A stretch of 38,076 bases of DNA from Leucobacter soli (GTDB lineage Bacteria > Actinomycetota > Actinomycetes > Actinomycetales > Microbacteriaceae). Numbering within the stretch: position 1 is the stretch's first letter; each line of letters begins with the position of its first letter. Location of the stretch: positions 1-38,076 of the forward strand of contig NZ_CAJVAP010000028.1 of NCBI RefSeq assembly GCF_910593785.1, written 5' to 3'. The translations under genes and the position numbers were made by a program. Positions 1 to 8,655 of this stretch are shown one piece after another. Under the pieces are notes generated by a model that ran no database searches, was not told where the DNA came from, and worked only from the letters and a program-made list of their open reading frames with translations.

Positions 1-32
1 GGTCGGGCGGGCGCTCGAGCGCCCGCCCGACC
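1..32. terminator. Perfect 32-bp palindrome, probable terminator hairpin
   Basis: Bases 1-16 (GGTCGGGCGGGCGCTC) are exactly complementary in reverse to bases 17-32, giving a perfect GC-only inverted repeat. It sits at the window edge, so the gene it would serve to the left is not visible. It has no clear T-run, so a Rho-independent terminator is only the simplest reading; a bidirectional terminator between convergent genes or a protein-binding palindrome are alternatives. Confidence 0.45.
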
Positions 33-83
33 GATCCCGCCCCGGGCTCCGTCGCCGCCTTCGAATCCTGCAGAAATGGCCGA

Positions 84-133
84 CCCCCTCAGCCTCGCCT
101 GACAACAGGGGGGGTCTGCGGAGACTGAGGGGG
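84..133 (-). terminator. Stem-loop downstream of the sugar transferase
   Basis: CCCCCTCAG at 84-92 pairs with CTGAGGGGG at 125-133. An overlapping alternative helix is possible between GACCCC near 82-87 and GGGGTC at 111-116. The site lies 21 bases past the stop of the minus-strand glycosylphosphotransferase gene, so a terminator or 3' stabilising structure is the likely role. No strong U-tract follows it. Confidence 0.4.
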
Positions 134-153
134 CGGGCGTCTGAGGGGAACCG

Positions 154-1644
154 TCAATAGGCTCCTTGCCGACCGAGCATGACTCGGGCAGTGCGCCACA
201 TGATCTGCAGGTCGTTCATGACCGACCAGTTCTCGACGTAGCTGAGATCGAGGCGCACGCTCTCGTTCCACGAGAGGTCGCTGCGCCCGGAGACCTGCCA
301 GGGGCCCGTGATGCCGGGTTTCACGTACAGGCGCCGAACGACGGCCCCATCGTAGGCCGTCACCTCCGACGGGAGCGGCGGGCGCGGCCCGACGACGCTC
401 ATGTCGCCGCGCAGCACGTTCCAGAACTGCGGGAACTCGTCGATGGAGAACTTGCGCAGCACGGCCCCGACTCGCGTCACGCGCGGATCGGACTTCATCT
501 TGAACAGCGGCCCGGCGCCCTCGTTCTCGGCGATGAGATCGGCGAGTCGAGCCTCGGCATCGGGCACCATCGTGCGGAACTTGTACATCGTGAAGGTGCG
601 GCCGTCGCGCCCCACCCGCTGCTGCGCGAAGAAGACCGGCCCCCGGGATTCGGCGAGGACGAGCAGCGCGACGATCGGAGCGATGAGCGCCGTCACCGCG
701 ACCCCGCAGAACGCGACGAGGAGATCGAGACCGCGTTTGAGCAGGTGATGGCCGCCCTCGTAGCTCGGGATTCCGATGTGCAGCAGCGGCAGACCGTCGA
801 TGGGGCGCAGAGAGAGCCGGGGCCCGACGACGTCGGTCACCCGGTTGGAGAGCACCAGCTCGATCGCGGTCCCCTCGAGCTCCCAGCTGAGCTCCCGGAC
901 GAACGATGGCACGCCCTCGGGCCGGCTCGCCACCATGATCGTGTCGGCACCGCTCCGCTGCGCCGCTCGCGCGACGCTGCGCGAGTCGCCGAGCGCGGGG
1001 AACGTCGACTCGCCCACGGAGATCGAGGCGCCGGAGTCGTCGAACAGCGTGGTCCCGACGACCTGGAAGCCGTTCTCACCGCCCTGGTCGAGCGTGCGGA
1101 TGACGTACGCCACGTCGTCGCGATGCCCCACCACCAGGGTGCGCGAGCTGCAGCTCCCGGCGAGCCGCTGCCGGTGCAGCCAGTGCCGCCAGATCCACCG
1201 GCTGAGCAGCAGCGCGGGCATTCCCGCGGCGAGCGCCGCGACGAGCGCGCTCCGGCCGCCGGGCGTGGGCACCATCAGGATGGAGAAGGCGATCACGCCG
1301 AACGCCAGACCCGTGGCGTTCGCGACCCGACGGTACTCGGCGGTGCCCGTGCCGAGGCAGCTCGGCTCTCGCGAATGGATCGCGGCCAGCAGCCCGAGCC
1401 AGACCAGCGCGAGGATCGGCAGGAACCAGAGATCCTGCAGACTCGCCCCTCGGAAGCCGACATCCACCGCGGCTCCCGCGCTGACGCTGCACAGGATCAC
1501 CGTGGCATCCGTCGCACCGAGGTTCCGATGCAGTCTGCGTTCCCAGGCCCTCCGTCGATCGGGAGCGGGCTCCCGTCGCGGGAAGAGATCGACCGACCCG
1601 GTTGGGTTTCCCCCGGCCAACCTCTCGTCGTTTCGCACCAGCAT
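154..1644 (-). CDS. Exopolysaccharide polyprenyl glycosylphosphotransferase (bacterial sugar transferase family)
   Basis: 496 residues. Four N-terminal hydrophobic segments (about residues 44-62, 72-90, 108-126 and 132-152) are followed by a soluble nucleotide-fold-like region, a fifth membrane segment (about 308-331) and the conserved catalytic domain. That domain carries the family signatures GPVFFAQQRVG, YKFRTM, DEFPQFWNVLRGDMSVVGPRPP and PGITGPWQVSGR. Proteins of this architecture (WbaP/CpsE/GumD type) move a sugar-1-phosphate from a nucleotide sugar to undecaprenyl phosphate at the inner membrane face, starting capsule or exopolysaccharide repeat synthesis. The length is normal for the family. 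The ATG at 1644 is preceded by an AGGGGGAA Shine-Dalgarno at about 5 nt. No other polysaccharide genes are visible, though a cluster could continue left of the window. Which sugar is transferred cannot be told. Confidence 0.93.
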   Translation of the reverse strand: MLVRNDERLAGGNPTGSVDLFPRREPAPDRRRAWERRLHRNLGATDATVILCSVSAGAAVDVGFRGASLQDLWFLPILALVWLGLLAAIHSREPSCLGTGTAEYRRVANATGLAFGVIAFSILMVPTPGGRSALVAALAAGMPALLLSRWIWRHWLHRQRLAGSCSSRTLVVGHRDDVAYVIRTLDQGGENGFQVVGTTLFDDSGASISVGESTFPALGDSRSVARAAQRSGADTIMVASRPEGVPSFVRELSWELEGTAIELVLSNRVTDVVGPRLSLRPIDGLPLLHIGIPSYEGGHHLLKRGLDLLVAFCGVAVTALIAPIVALLVLAESRGPVFFAQQRVGRDGRTFTMYKFRTMVPDAEARLADLIAENEGAGPLFKMKSDPRVTRVGAVLRKFSIDEFPQFWNVLRGDMSVVGPRPPLPSEVTAYDGAVVRRLYVKPGITGPWQVSGRSDLSWNESVRLDLSYVENWSVMNDLQIMWRTARVMLGRQGAY

Positions 1645-1832
1645 GGCGTTCCCCCTGTCCGAGTACGGATGCGTTGCGTCATCGTAGGAACGCGACGGAA
1701 CCCGTTCGCGGCAAGATACGTAGCCGCTACTCAGCAGGGTCGGGAAGTGGTCTGGTCAAGGGCGCGAATCATCCCGGATCGGGCGCGTTCGCACCGTCGG
1801 GGTACGTAGTGCGTGAGGGCGGGGGCCGGCGC

Positions 1833-4484
1833 TCAGGCGGGCTGGCGTTCCTTCCGGAACCAGACGCGCAGCTCATCGCGGTTGCTGGCACCGAGCTTCG
1901 TGAACACGTGGCGCAGGTGCGTCTCGACGGTGCGGACCGACAGATGGAACTGCTCGGCGATCCACTTGCTCGAGTAGCCGAGCGACGCCAGCAGGGCGAT
2001 CTCGCGCTCGCGCGCCGACAGTTTCGAAGTCGGCGGCAGCGGCGCCCAGATCCCGAGTTCGGAGAGCGTCCGCGCGCTCGGGGAGTCCCACGCCTCCGCC
2101 TGGCTGACGAACTCCTCGACATGCGCGAGGACGGTCACCCCGAGGGGCAGGTCGATCTGCCGGGCGAGGACCCGCAGGCGCGGCACCATCCGCTCGAACT
2201 CGAAGGGGTTCGACATGGCCCCGACGTGCAGCGCCTGCAGCTCGATCGCCGCCAGACCCTGCTCGGCCGCCCAGGCCGCGAGCCGCTTGGCGCAGACGGT
2301 CAGATCGGCGGAGTAGTTCCACTGCCGGGCGCGCAGCGTCAGCAGGCGCAGGATCCCCAGCAGAGCCGACGAGAGGCCCGGCCGGTTCCGCTCGGCCTCG
2401 CGGATCTCGCGGACGGACTCCTCCCGCTCGCCGAGTGCGGCGCACGCGAGAGCCAGCACGGCCCGCACCAGCGGCCGGAGCCCGTGCACGTCGTGCTCGG
2501 CGAGGCGATCCTGCAGTCGCTCGGCCTCCTGCGCGGCGAGCCGCCACCGGCCCTCTGCGAGCCGCAGCAGCGCACGGCCGCACTCCGTCAGACCGGAGTG
2601 GACCACCCCGGGCAGGGCGGTCTCCTCGAACTCCTCGAGGGCCACGCGGCTCGCCTCGACCGAACCGCTGCTCCAGATCGCGAGGAACCGGACGAAGCCT
2701 AGCAGGTCGGCCTCCTCCATCGGGCGCAAGCCGTACACGGCCAGGTGCCTGGCGTTCTCGGCGATGAGCATCGCCTCGGTGTACCGCCCCTCCTGGATGC
2801 GCACGATGGCGCTCACGAGCCGCGACCGCGACCGCGCGCACTCCACGCGCATCGACCCGTGCGGGTCGGTGTCAGCGCACAGGGCGTCGGCCTGGCGCAG
2901 CTCGCCCGCGCACGCCATCGCGTAGGCGCGAGCGGCGGCCACCGCCTCGACGCGCTCCTGATCCTGACCGCGCACCTGCCCGTCGAGCTCATCGAGCCGG
3001 CCCAACGCCGCCTCGGCGTCGCCCAGTTCGAAGAGCAGTTCGTCGACGAGCTCCAATTCGAGGGCCACGCTCTCCGCGGTGACGCCGATCGTCGCCCGCC
3101 GCAGACGACCCGCTGCCTCCCCCGCCAGTTCGAGCGCGTCGGCCAGCAGCGCGGGGTCGCCGAGCACGCGCGCGATGCGGCCGGCCAGCAGCGCGGCGAT
3201 CGCGCTCTGCACGGCGGTGGCCTCCGGGTGCCGGGCCACGATGAGGGCGATCCTGAGCCAACGCGCCTCCTCGATGCTCTCCCGCGCCTCGAGAGCCAGC
3301 CAGAGCCAGTCGAAGGGCAGGGGGCGTTCGGCCTCGATGCCGAAGATCACCAGACGCAGGATGCGCTCCGGCGAATGCTGCGGATCCGTGCCGGACTCCT
3401 GCAGGAGCGCCTCGAAGATGCGCGTCACGACCTCGATCCGGTGCGGCGCGGGCATCTGCTCGCGGAGCGCCTCGCGGATCACGGGCGTGTCGAGCGAGAG
3501 CGCCACGGCGCCGTTGTGCATCGTCCGCGAGACGACCAGGCCGCGACGGCGCAGCGAAGTCACCGCATCGGGGTCGAGCAGCTGCAGGAGCCCCGCCTCC
3601 ACGAGGGGCTCCGCCAAGGCGATCACCTCGAGCGTCGCCATCTCCTCCGCGGAGCAGGTCCCGACGAGATGCTCGGCGAACTCTTCGGGGACCGTCCGGT
3701 CGCCGGGCAGTTCCCAGACCACGCCGCGGTGTCGTCCGATGCGGCCGTGCTGCTGCAGCGCGACGGTCAGCAGGAGCAAGGAGTAGGCGTTGCCGCGGGT
3801 CAGCCGATGCCACTGGAGCAGCGTGCGGTTCTCGATCGAGTCGCTGGCGAGGATCTGCTGCAGGTAGCGCCCGCTCTCCTCGACGGTGAACGGACGGATC
3901 GGCATCTCGACCGTTCTCGGGTCGCTCGAGATCAAGGCCGCGGCCCCGGTCAGGCGGTGCGCCGTGGCGATCACGCGGATCCGACGCGAGCGGATCAGCT
4001 GGTCGAACAGGTACGCCGTCACCGGAGGGTACTCGTCGATCCCCGCCGCCACCAGCACGGGGAGCCCGCCGTCGGCGCGCGAGGAGAGCTCCTGCAGGAT
4101 CCGCTGCACTGCCTGCTGCGGGTGCTCGGGATCCTCGTGCCGGGTCTCCTGGCCGGGGTCCCATTCGAACAACGCGGGCAGGTCGAGGCCGAGCAGTGCG
4201 GCGATGCCGTGCATCGGGTGGGACGGCCGGAGCAGCACGGTGACGGACACCTGCTCGCCGATCCGGTCGCCGAGCGAGTACGCCACCTCCTGCGCGATCC
4301 GACTCTTGCCGCTCCCCGGCTCGCCGATGAGCAGTACCGAGCTGCCCGCTTCGGCGAGGACCGCGGTGAGCTCGTCGATCCGCTCCGGCGTCGTGCTCGA
4401 GAAGCGGTGCGTATGCACGCCCGCCACCCAGGCATCGTGGACATCTGTGTTCACTCGTTGCCGCATCATGACCCCCATCAGCAT
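1833..4484 (-). CDS. Large ATP-binding LuxR-family transcriptional regulator
   Basis: 883 residues. The N-terminal part has a P-loop (GEPGSGKS, about residues 52-59) and a Walker-B-like segment (VLVAAGIDEYPP), as in AAA/STAND-type LALs. A long helical middle region has an Ala/Glu/Arg-rich, TPR-like character. The C-terminal end is a clear LuxR/GerE helix-turn-helix (LSAREREIALLASLGYSSK, then SVRTVETHLRHVFTKLG). Such proteins are usually ATP- and ligand-controlled activators; the target here is unknown. Several starts are possible: ATG at 4484, or a Met-Met pair at 4469/4466, where a GGGGG run gives a better ribosome-binding distance. The gene diverges from the flavin monooxygenase across an AT-rich intergenic region, which makes that gene a plausible target. 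It lies upstream of the sugar transferase with a 188-bp gap, so co-transcription is uncertain. Confidence 0.9.
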   Translation of the reverse strand: MLMGVMMRQRVNTDVHDAWVAGVHTHRFSSTTPERIDELTAVLAEAGSSVLLIGEPGSGKSRIAQEVAYSLGDRIGEQVSVTVLLRPSHPMHGIAALLGLDLPALFEWDPGQETRHEDPEHPQQAVQRILQELSSRADGGLPVLVAAGIDEYPPVTAYLFDQLIRSRRIRVIATAHRLTGAAALISSDPRTVEMPIRPFTVEESGRYLQQILASDSIENRTLLQWHRLTRGNAYSLLLLTVALQQHGRIGRHRGVVWELPGDRTVPEEFAEHLVGTCSAEEMATLEVIALAEPLVEAGLLQLLDPDAVTSLRRRGLVVSRTMHNGAVALSLDTPVIREALREQMPAPHRIEVVTRIFEALLQESGTDPQHSPERILRLVIFGIEAERPLPFDWLWLALEARESIEEARWLRIALIVARHPEATAVQSAIAALLAGRIARVLGDPALLADALELAGEAAGRLRRATIGVTAESVALELELVDELLFELGDAEAALGRLDELDGQVRGQDQERVEAVAAARAYAMACAGELRQADALCADTDPHGSMRVECARSRSRLVSAIVRIQEGRYTEAMLIAENARHLAVYGLRPMEEADLLGFVRFLAIWSSGSVEASRVALEEFEETALPGVVHSGLTECGRALLRLAEGRWRLAAQEAERLQDRLAEHDVHGLRPLVRAVLALACAALGEREESVREIREAERNRPGLSSALLGILRLLTLRARQWNYSADLTVCAKRLAAWAAEQGLAAIELQALHVGAMSNPFEFERMVPRLRVLARQIDLPLGVTVLAHVEEFVSQAEAWDSPSARTLSELGIWAPLPPTSKLSAREREIALLASLGYSSKWIAEQFHLSVRTVETHLRHVFTKLGASNRDELRVWFRKERQPA

Positions 4485-4607
4485 CCGGCATCGCCGAACC
4501 GTCGGTCTCGCGACCCCCCGACACCGATATCGATTTCCCTAGTCGCGGTGCCGAATCGTTCAGCAGTCCACTCAGCGTAGACCCGGATCTGATTCTCCTA
4601 AGCAAAA

Positions 4608-4624
4608 TAAGTACTCTCTACTTA
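4608..4624. promoter_or_regulatory. Candidate operator, TAAGTA-N5-TACTTA inverted repeat
   Basis: TAAGTA (4608-4613) and TACTTA (4619-4624) are perfect inverted half-sites separated by CTCTC. They lie in the AT-rich region between the divergent LuxR regulator and the flavin monooxygenase. The symmetry and position fit an operator for one or both promoters. The cognate regulator is not known; the neighbouring LuxR protein is the first suspect by position only. Confidence 0.4.
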
Positions 4625-4681
4625 CGTATATTTCAAGAAACTCCGCCGGTGGTCTATCACGTTGTTTCCAGGATGTGATAT

Positions 4682-4709
4682 TTGACGGTCGCATCAAGGA
4701 ATATATTCA
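4682..4709 (+). promoter_or_regulatory. Candidate sigma-70 type promoter of the flavin monooxygenase gene
   Basis: TTGACG at 4682-4687 is followed after 16 bases by TATTCA at 4704-4709, within a locally AT-rich stretch. Transcription would begin near 4716, about 16 bases before the ATG at 4732. If correct, this excludes the earlier in-frame GTG at 4675 as the start of the main product. Confidence 0.45.
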
Positions 4710-4731
4710 TTCGACCGCCGTTGCATCCCCT

Positions 4732-5847
4732 ATGAGCACCGCATCACCCATCTCCTCCGCCGCCGGTTCCGCCGATCCCGATCGCGTCGTCCTCGGCCTC
4801 GACACCTTCGGCGACATCACCGTCGACGGCGACGGCGCCCGCGTCCACCCGGCCCAGGTCCTGCGCGATGTCATCGAGGAGGCCGTGCTCGCGGACCGGG
4901 TCGGCGTCGACGCCATCACGCTCGGCGAGCACCACCGCGACGACTTCGCGATCTCGAGCCCGGAGATCGTACTCGGAGCGATCGCAGGCCGGACGGAGCG
5001 GATCCGGCTCGGCACCGGCGTCACCGTGCTGTCGAGCGACGACCCGGTGCGCCTCTACGAGCGCTTCGCGACGCTCGACGGTGTCAGCGGCGGTCGGGCA
5101 GAGGTGATCCTCGGACGCGGATCCTTCACCGAGTCCTTCCCCCTGTTCGGCTACGACCTCGCCGACTACGAGGAGCTCTTCACCGAGAAGCTCGAACTCT
5201 TCGGACGGCTCCGCGAGGAGGGCCCGGTGACCTGGTCAGGTCGGCACCGCTCGCCGCTCGCCGCGCAGGAGGTTCATCCGAAGACCGAGCGACCCGGCGG
5301 GGTGGCCGCCTGGATCGGCGTCGGCGGCAGCCCGCATTCGGTGCTGCGTTCGGTGCGCGCCGGGATCCCGATGATGCTCGCGATCATCGGCGGAGCCCCG
5401 GCGCGGTTCCTGCCCTTCGTCGAGCTCTACCGCAGCGCGCAGGCCGAACTGGCCTCGGGATCGGGTTCGGAATCGGGCTCGGGATCCGGCCCCGCACCCA
5501 TGCCGCTCGGCGTGCACTCCCCCGGGCACGTCGCCGCGACCGACGCGCAGGCGCGCGACGAGCTGTGGCAGCACTTCGCAGCGCAGCGGGAGAGGATCGG
5601 GCGCGAGCGGGGATGGCCTGCGCCGACCCGCGCGGAGTTCGAGCGCGAGGCCGACGCCGGCGCACTGCATGTCGGCTCGCCCGAGACCGTGGCGCAGAAG
5701 ATCGCGGCGACCGTGCGCACCCTGGGCGCCGACCGCTTCGACCTCAAGTACGCGAACGGGACGATGCCGCACGCGCAGCTGATGTCGAGCATCGAGCTCT
5801 ACGGCGGAGAGGTGATCCCGCGCGTGCGCGAGCTGCTCGCGGCCTGA
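4732..5847 (+). CDS. LLM-class flavin-dependent oxidoreductase (luciferase-like monooxygenase)
   Basis: 371 residues from the ATG at 4732. The TIM-barrel of the bacterial luciferase family is recognisable from LGLDTFGDIT, the TLGEHHRDDFA segment after strand 2, RIRLGTGVTVLSSDDPVRLYE and RAEVILGRGSFTESFPLFG. These enzymes use FMNH2 or F420H2 and O2 or other acceptors on small organic substrates; the substrate here is not predictable. An in-frame GTG at 4675 would add 19 residues, but a promoter-like sequence lies between the two starts and the added residues do not look like family sequence. An odd Gly-Ser-Glu stretch (SGSGSESGSGSG, about residues 242-253) interrupts the barrel, probably as a surface loop grown by short DNA repeats. 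Transcribed alone, convergent with the C45 gene. Confidence 0.9.
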   Translation: MSTASPISSAAGSADPDRVVLGLDTFGDITVDGDGARVHPAQVLRDVIEEAVLADRVGVDAITLGEHHRDDFAISSPEIVLGAIAGRTERIRLGTGVTVLSSDDPVRLYERFATLDGVSGGRAEVILGRGSFTESFPLFGYDLADYEELFTEKLELFGRLREEGPVTWSGRHRSPLAAQEVHPKTERPGGVAAWIGVGGSPHSVLRSVRAGIPMMLAIIGGAPARFLPFVELYRSAQAELASGSGSESGSGSGPAPMPLGVHSPGHVAATDAQARDELWQHFAAQRERIGRERGWPAPTRAEFEREADAGALHVGSPETVAQKIAATVRTLGADRFDLKYANGTMPHAQLMSSIELYGGEVIPRVRELLAA

Positions 5848-5873
5848 CCCGGCGTTCCTGTCGCGGGGCGTCG

Positions 5874-5952
5874 GCGCAGCGTCAGCAATCCACCGTCCGT
5901 CAGCAGTTTTCGCGGATTCTTGCTGACGCTGCGCAGATTCCTGACGCTGTGC
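5874..5952. repeat. Intergenic palindromic element A (15-bp arms, 31-nt spacer, extra half-copies)
   Basis: GCGCAGCGTCAGCAA (5874-5888) is perfectly inverted as TTGCTGACGCTGCGC (5920-5934). After the six bases AGATTC, a degenerate second copy of the right arm follows (CTGACGCTGTGC, 5941-5952). A partial second left arm (CGTCAGCAG) lies in the spacer. It fills the gap between two convergent genes, where a bidirectional terminator is expected, but the layout matches element C at 20586-20667. See the findings for the comparison. Confidence 0.6.
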
Positions 5953-5969
5953 GGATTCTCGCGCGGAGC

Positions 5970-7034
5970 CTACACGGTCAGCGCGATCCAGTCTCCGGTC
6001 GCGGCCTCGGTCGGCATGCCGTCGAGGATCCGGACGGTGCGCGCATCCGGGTCGGTGATCACCGTCGCCAGGGTCGCCCATCGTTCGCCGTAGCTCAGCG
6101 CCATGTCCGGAACGCAGGTCAGCGGCGGCTGGCCCGAACCCGAGACGAGCAGTTCGACCATCTCGGCGTCTCCGCCCGGCAGACCCGACCCGAGCCGCTC
6201 GCGCACGAGTTCGAGGCGCTCCGACGAGTCCGGTTCGTACAGCTCCGTCTTCTGCGCGGCCAGGGGGGTCTCGTGCTGGAAGTGGTTGGTGCGCTGCACC
6301 GAGCCGGCCCGTTCGGGGATCGGGAAGACCCCCGCCGGGCTGATCTCCACCGAGACGGACTGCGCGGAGTCGAGCATCGTGAACGCCGATGAGGAGGCGA
6401 TCGGCGCCTCACGGATCAGCGCGATCGCCGCATCGACGGTCGCGCACTCGGCGAGCACGACCGAGGAGAGCACATGCATGGGCACGCCGCCCGGGCCGTC
6501 GTCCCGGTGACCGAGGATGTTGAAGTGGAGGGCGAGGCCGGCGTCGTTGACGCCGATCTTGGAGAGGATACCCTGCTCGGTGAGGCCCGCATAGCGGTGG
6601 CCGGGGCCGGCGACCTCGTGGGTGTGCCAGAAGGGGTCGAGCTCGATGTGCCAGTCCCAGGTCTGCACGCCGCGGCGATGCCCGTCGACGACAGCCGTAA
6701 CGGTGGAGCACTCCGACGAGGCGCGCGGCGCCAGCGCGAGGATCTCGGTGCGCGCGTTGAGCGCGGCGACCTGCTCGAGCCCGACGCCGGCTCCCGCGGC
6801 GACCCCCTCGAACTCCGCGATCACCTCCGGTCGCCACCCCTCGATCGCGGCGAGGGAACGGTCGACGCCCGCGCGCTCGAGGCGTGCGGTGACGCCGAGC
6901 CGCCGGAACAGCTCCGCGTATTTCGCGTAGGCGACGGCGAGCGTCGGCCGCAGCGCCTCACCCCGGCGACGACCGAGCTCCGAGCGCGTCGCTCCTTCGA
7001 GGCTCAGGTGCAGGCGTCGGGTCTCGGTGTTCAC
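5970..7034 (-). CDS. C45-family peptidase / acyl-CoA:6-aminopenicillanate acyltransferase-like protein
   Basis: 354 residues. The likely N-terminal nucleophile Cys is C109 in SSECSTVTAV, followed by VQTWDWH, as in the penicillin acyltransferase (C45) fold. Further family features are GLTEQGILSKIGVNDAGLALHFN and the later ...RTNHFQH segment. Members are Ntn-hydrolases that cleave themselves before the Cys and then hydrolyse or transfer amide-linked acyl groups; many bacterial copies have no known substrate. I chose the GTG at 7034 because GGAGGA lies 3 bases upstream. A start at 7118 would add 28 Arg/Pro-rich residues with no family likeness. The gene follows icd on the same strand but a strong terminator separates them. 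It converges with the flavin monooxygenase. Confidence 0.88.
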   Translation of the reverse strand: MNTETRRLHLSLEGATRSELGRRRGEALRPTLAVAYAKYAELFRRLGVTARLERAGVDRSLAAIEGWRPEVIAEFEGVAAGAGVGLEQVAALNARTEILALAPRASSECSTVTAVVDGHRRGVQTWDWHIELDPFWHTHEVAGPGHRYAGLTEQGILSKIGVNDAGLALHFNILGHRDDGPGGVPMHVLSSVVLAECATVDAAIALIREAPIASSSAFTMLDSAQSVSVEISPAGVFPIPERAGSVQRTNHFQHETPLAAQKTELYEPDSSERLELVRERLGSGLPGGDAEMVELLVSGSGQPPLTCVPDMALSYGERWATLATVITDPDARTVRILDGMPTEAATGDWIALTV

Positions 7035-7172
7035 GGGTCCTCCTCGTGGCGGGCGGTGCCGAGGCGCATCGGCGGGCGGCGCCTCGGGCCTATGTCGATC
7101 CTGCCAGGTCTGCCGCATGTCCGACAGGGATCGCGATCCCCAGCCGCAGGCTCCATCGCTCCACCATCGCCA

Positions 7173-7217
<45 letters not shown>

Positions 7218-7242
7218 CCGGCACTATCGCGCAGACGAACGG

Positions 7243-7273
7243 AAACGGGGCCGGCGCACTGCGCCGACCCCGT
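7243..7273 (-). terminator. Rho-independent terminator of icd
   Basis: A 13-bp stem with one G-U pair (ACGGGGCCGGCGC at 7245-7257 against GCGCCGACCCCGT at 7261-7273) encloses a 3-nt loop, and on the minus strand it is followed by TTTCC. It begins about 22 bases beyond the icd stop codon and insulates the C45 gene downstream. Confidence 0.8.
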
Positions 7274-7294
7274 CCACGATCCTCGACCGAGGGA

Positions 7295-8512
7295 TCAGGC
7301 CGAGAGGCGATCCTTCAGGTTCTGATCGATCGTCGCGAGGAACTCCTCCGTCGTCTGGTAGCCCTGCTCCAGCCCGACGAGCAGCGCGAGATCCTTCGTC
7401 ATGCTGCCCGATTCGACGGTCTTGATGACGACGTCCTCGAGGGTCAGCGCGAAGTCGATCAGCGGCTGGTTGCCGTCGAGCTTGCCGCGGTGCTGCAGAC
7501 CGCGGGTCCACGCGAAGATCGAGGCGATCGGGTTCGTCGAGGTCGGCTTGCCCTGCTGGTGCTGGCGGTAGTGGCGCGTCACGGTGCCGTGCGCGGCCTC
7601 CGCCTCCACGATCCTGCCGTCCGGCGTGGTGAGCACCGAGGTCATGAGGCCCAGCGAGCCGAAGCCCTGCGCCACGGTGTCCGACTGCACGTCGCCGTCG
7701 TAGTTCTTGCAGGCCCAGACGTAGCCGCCCTCCCACTTCATGGCCGAGGCGACCATGTCGTCGATGAGGCGGTGCTCGTAGGTGAGCCCGGCGGCATCGA
7801 ACTGATCCTTGAACTCGGCGTCGTAGACGTCCTGGAAGATGTCCTTGAAGCGACCGTCGTACGCCTTGAGGATGGTGTTCTTGGTCGAGAGGTAGACCGG
7901 GTAATTGCGTGAAAGGCCGTAGTTCAGCGAAGCGCGCGCGAAGTCGCGGATGGACGCGTCGAGGTTGTACTGCACCTGCGCGATGCCGTCGCCCGGTGCC
8001 TGGTAGACCTCGAACTTCTGCGGCTCCGAGCCGTCCTTCGGGGTGAACTCGACGGTCAGCGTGCCCTCTCCGGCGAACCGGAAGTCGGTGGCGCGGTACT
8101 GGTCGCCGAACGCGTGGCGGCCGATGATGATCGGCTTGTTCCAGCCGGGCACGAGCCGCGGGATGTTCGAGATGATGATGGGCTCGCGGAAGATCACGCC
8201 GCCGAGGATGTTGCGGATCGTGCCGTTGGGGCTCTTCCACATCTTCTTCAGGCCGAACTCCTCGACACGGGCCTCGTCGGGGGTGATGGTGGCGCACTTG
8301 ACGCCGACGCCGTGCTTCTGGATCGCATGGGCGGCGTCGATCGTGACCTGGTCCTCCGTCTCATCGCGGTACTGGATGCCGAGGTCGTAGTACTCGAGCG
8401 TGATGTCGAGGTACGGGTGGATCAGACGATCCTTGATGAACTGCCAGATGATCCGCGTCATCTCGTCGCCGTCGAGTTCGACGACCGTGCCTTCGACCTT
8501 GATCTTCGCCAA
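7295..8512 (-). CDS. icd: NADP-dependent isocitrate dehydrogenase, dimeric eukaryote-like type
   Basis: 405 residues. Converts isocitrate to 2-oxoglutarate and CO2 with NADP+ in the TCA cycle. The sequence is typical of the homodimeric type II enzyme: [19 protein letters not shown] at the N-terminus, the substrate-loop region [29 protein letters not shown] and the C-terminal THGTVTRH-like segment [21 protein letters not shown] prefer the TTG at 8512, which gives the canonical MAKIKVEG start and has GGGAG 5 bases upstream. An in-frame ATG at 8524 adds four residues (MGAA) but lacks a ribosome site. A promoter overlapped by a perfect palindrome lies about 115-150 bases upstream, and a strong terminator follows. 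It is downstream of nagA on the same strand but probably has its own transcript. Confidence 0.97.
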   Translation of the reverse strand: MAKIKVEGTVVELDGDEMTRIIWQFIKDRLIHPYLDITLEYYDLGIQYRDETEDQVTIDAAHAIQKHGVGVKCATITPDEARVEEFGLKKMWKSPNGTIRNILGGVIFREPIIISNIPRLVPGWNKPIIIGRHAFGDQYRATDFRFAGEGTLTVEFTPKDGSEPQKFEVYQAPGDGIAQVQYNLDASIRDFARASLNYGLSRNYPVYLSTKNTILKAYDGRFKDIFQDVYDAEFKDQFDAAGLTYEHRLIDDMVASAMKWEGGYVWACKNYDGDVQSDTVAQGFGSLGLMTSVLTTPDGRIVEAEAAHGTVTRHYRQHQQGKPTSTNPIASIFAWTRGLQHRGKLDGNQPLIDFALTLEDVVIKTVESGSMTKDLALLVGLEQGYQTTEEFLATIDQNLKDRLSA

Positions 8513-8625
8513 TGCTGCTCCCATATGTCGTGGTGTGTGAACCAGGGGCGTGCGGCGATGGTGGACGCCGCACGAGTGTGGCCGCTGCGACTGCGCGGCG
8601 CTCCGAGCCCGTTCGGGCCTCGTCC

Positions 8626-8655
8626 ATCCTACCCGAGATCACAGATTTATCTCGA
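8626..8655 (-). promoter_or_regulatory. Candidate icd promoter
   Basis: On the minus strand, TCGAGA (8655-8650, 4 of 6 matches to the -35 consensus) is followed after 18 bases by TAGGAT (8631-8626), a good actinobacterial -10. The initiation point would be about 8619, roughly 105 bases upstream of the icd TTG. The -35 element lies inside the 20-bp palindrome at 8647-8666. Confidence 0.5.

Noticed and set aside
2745..4580. A 611-codon plus-strand frame opposite the LuxR regulator
   Set aside because: Antisense shadow; composition (Arg, His, Glu, Leu) is the usual complement of an Ala/Leu/Glu-rich gene.
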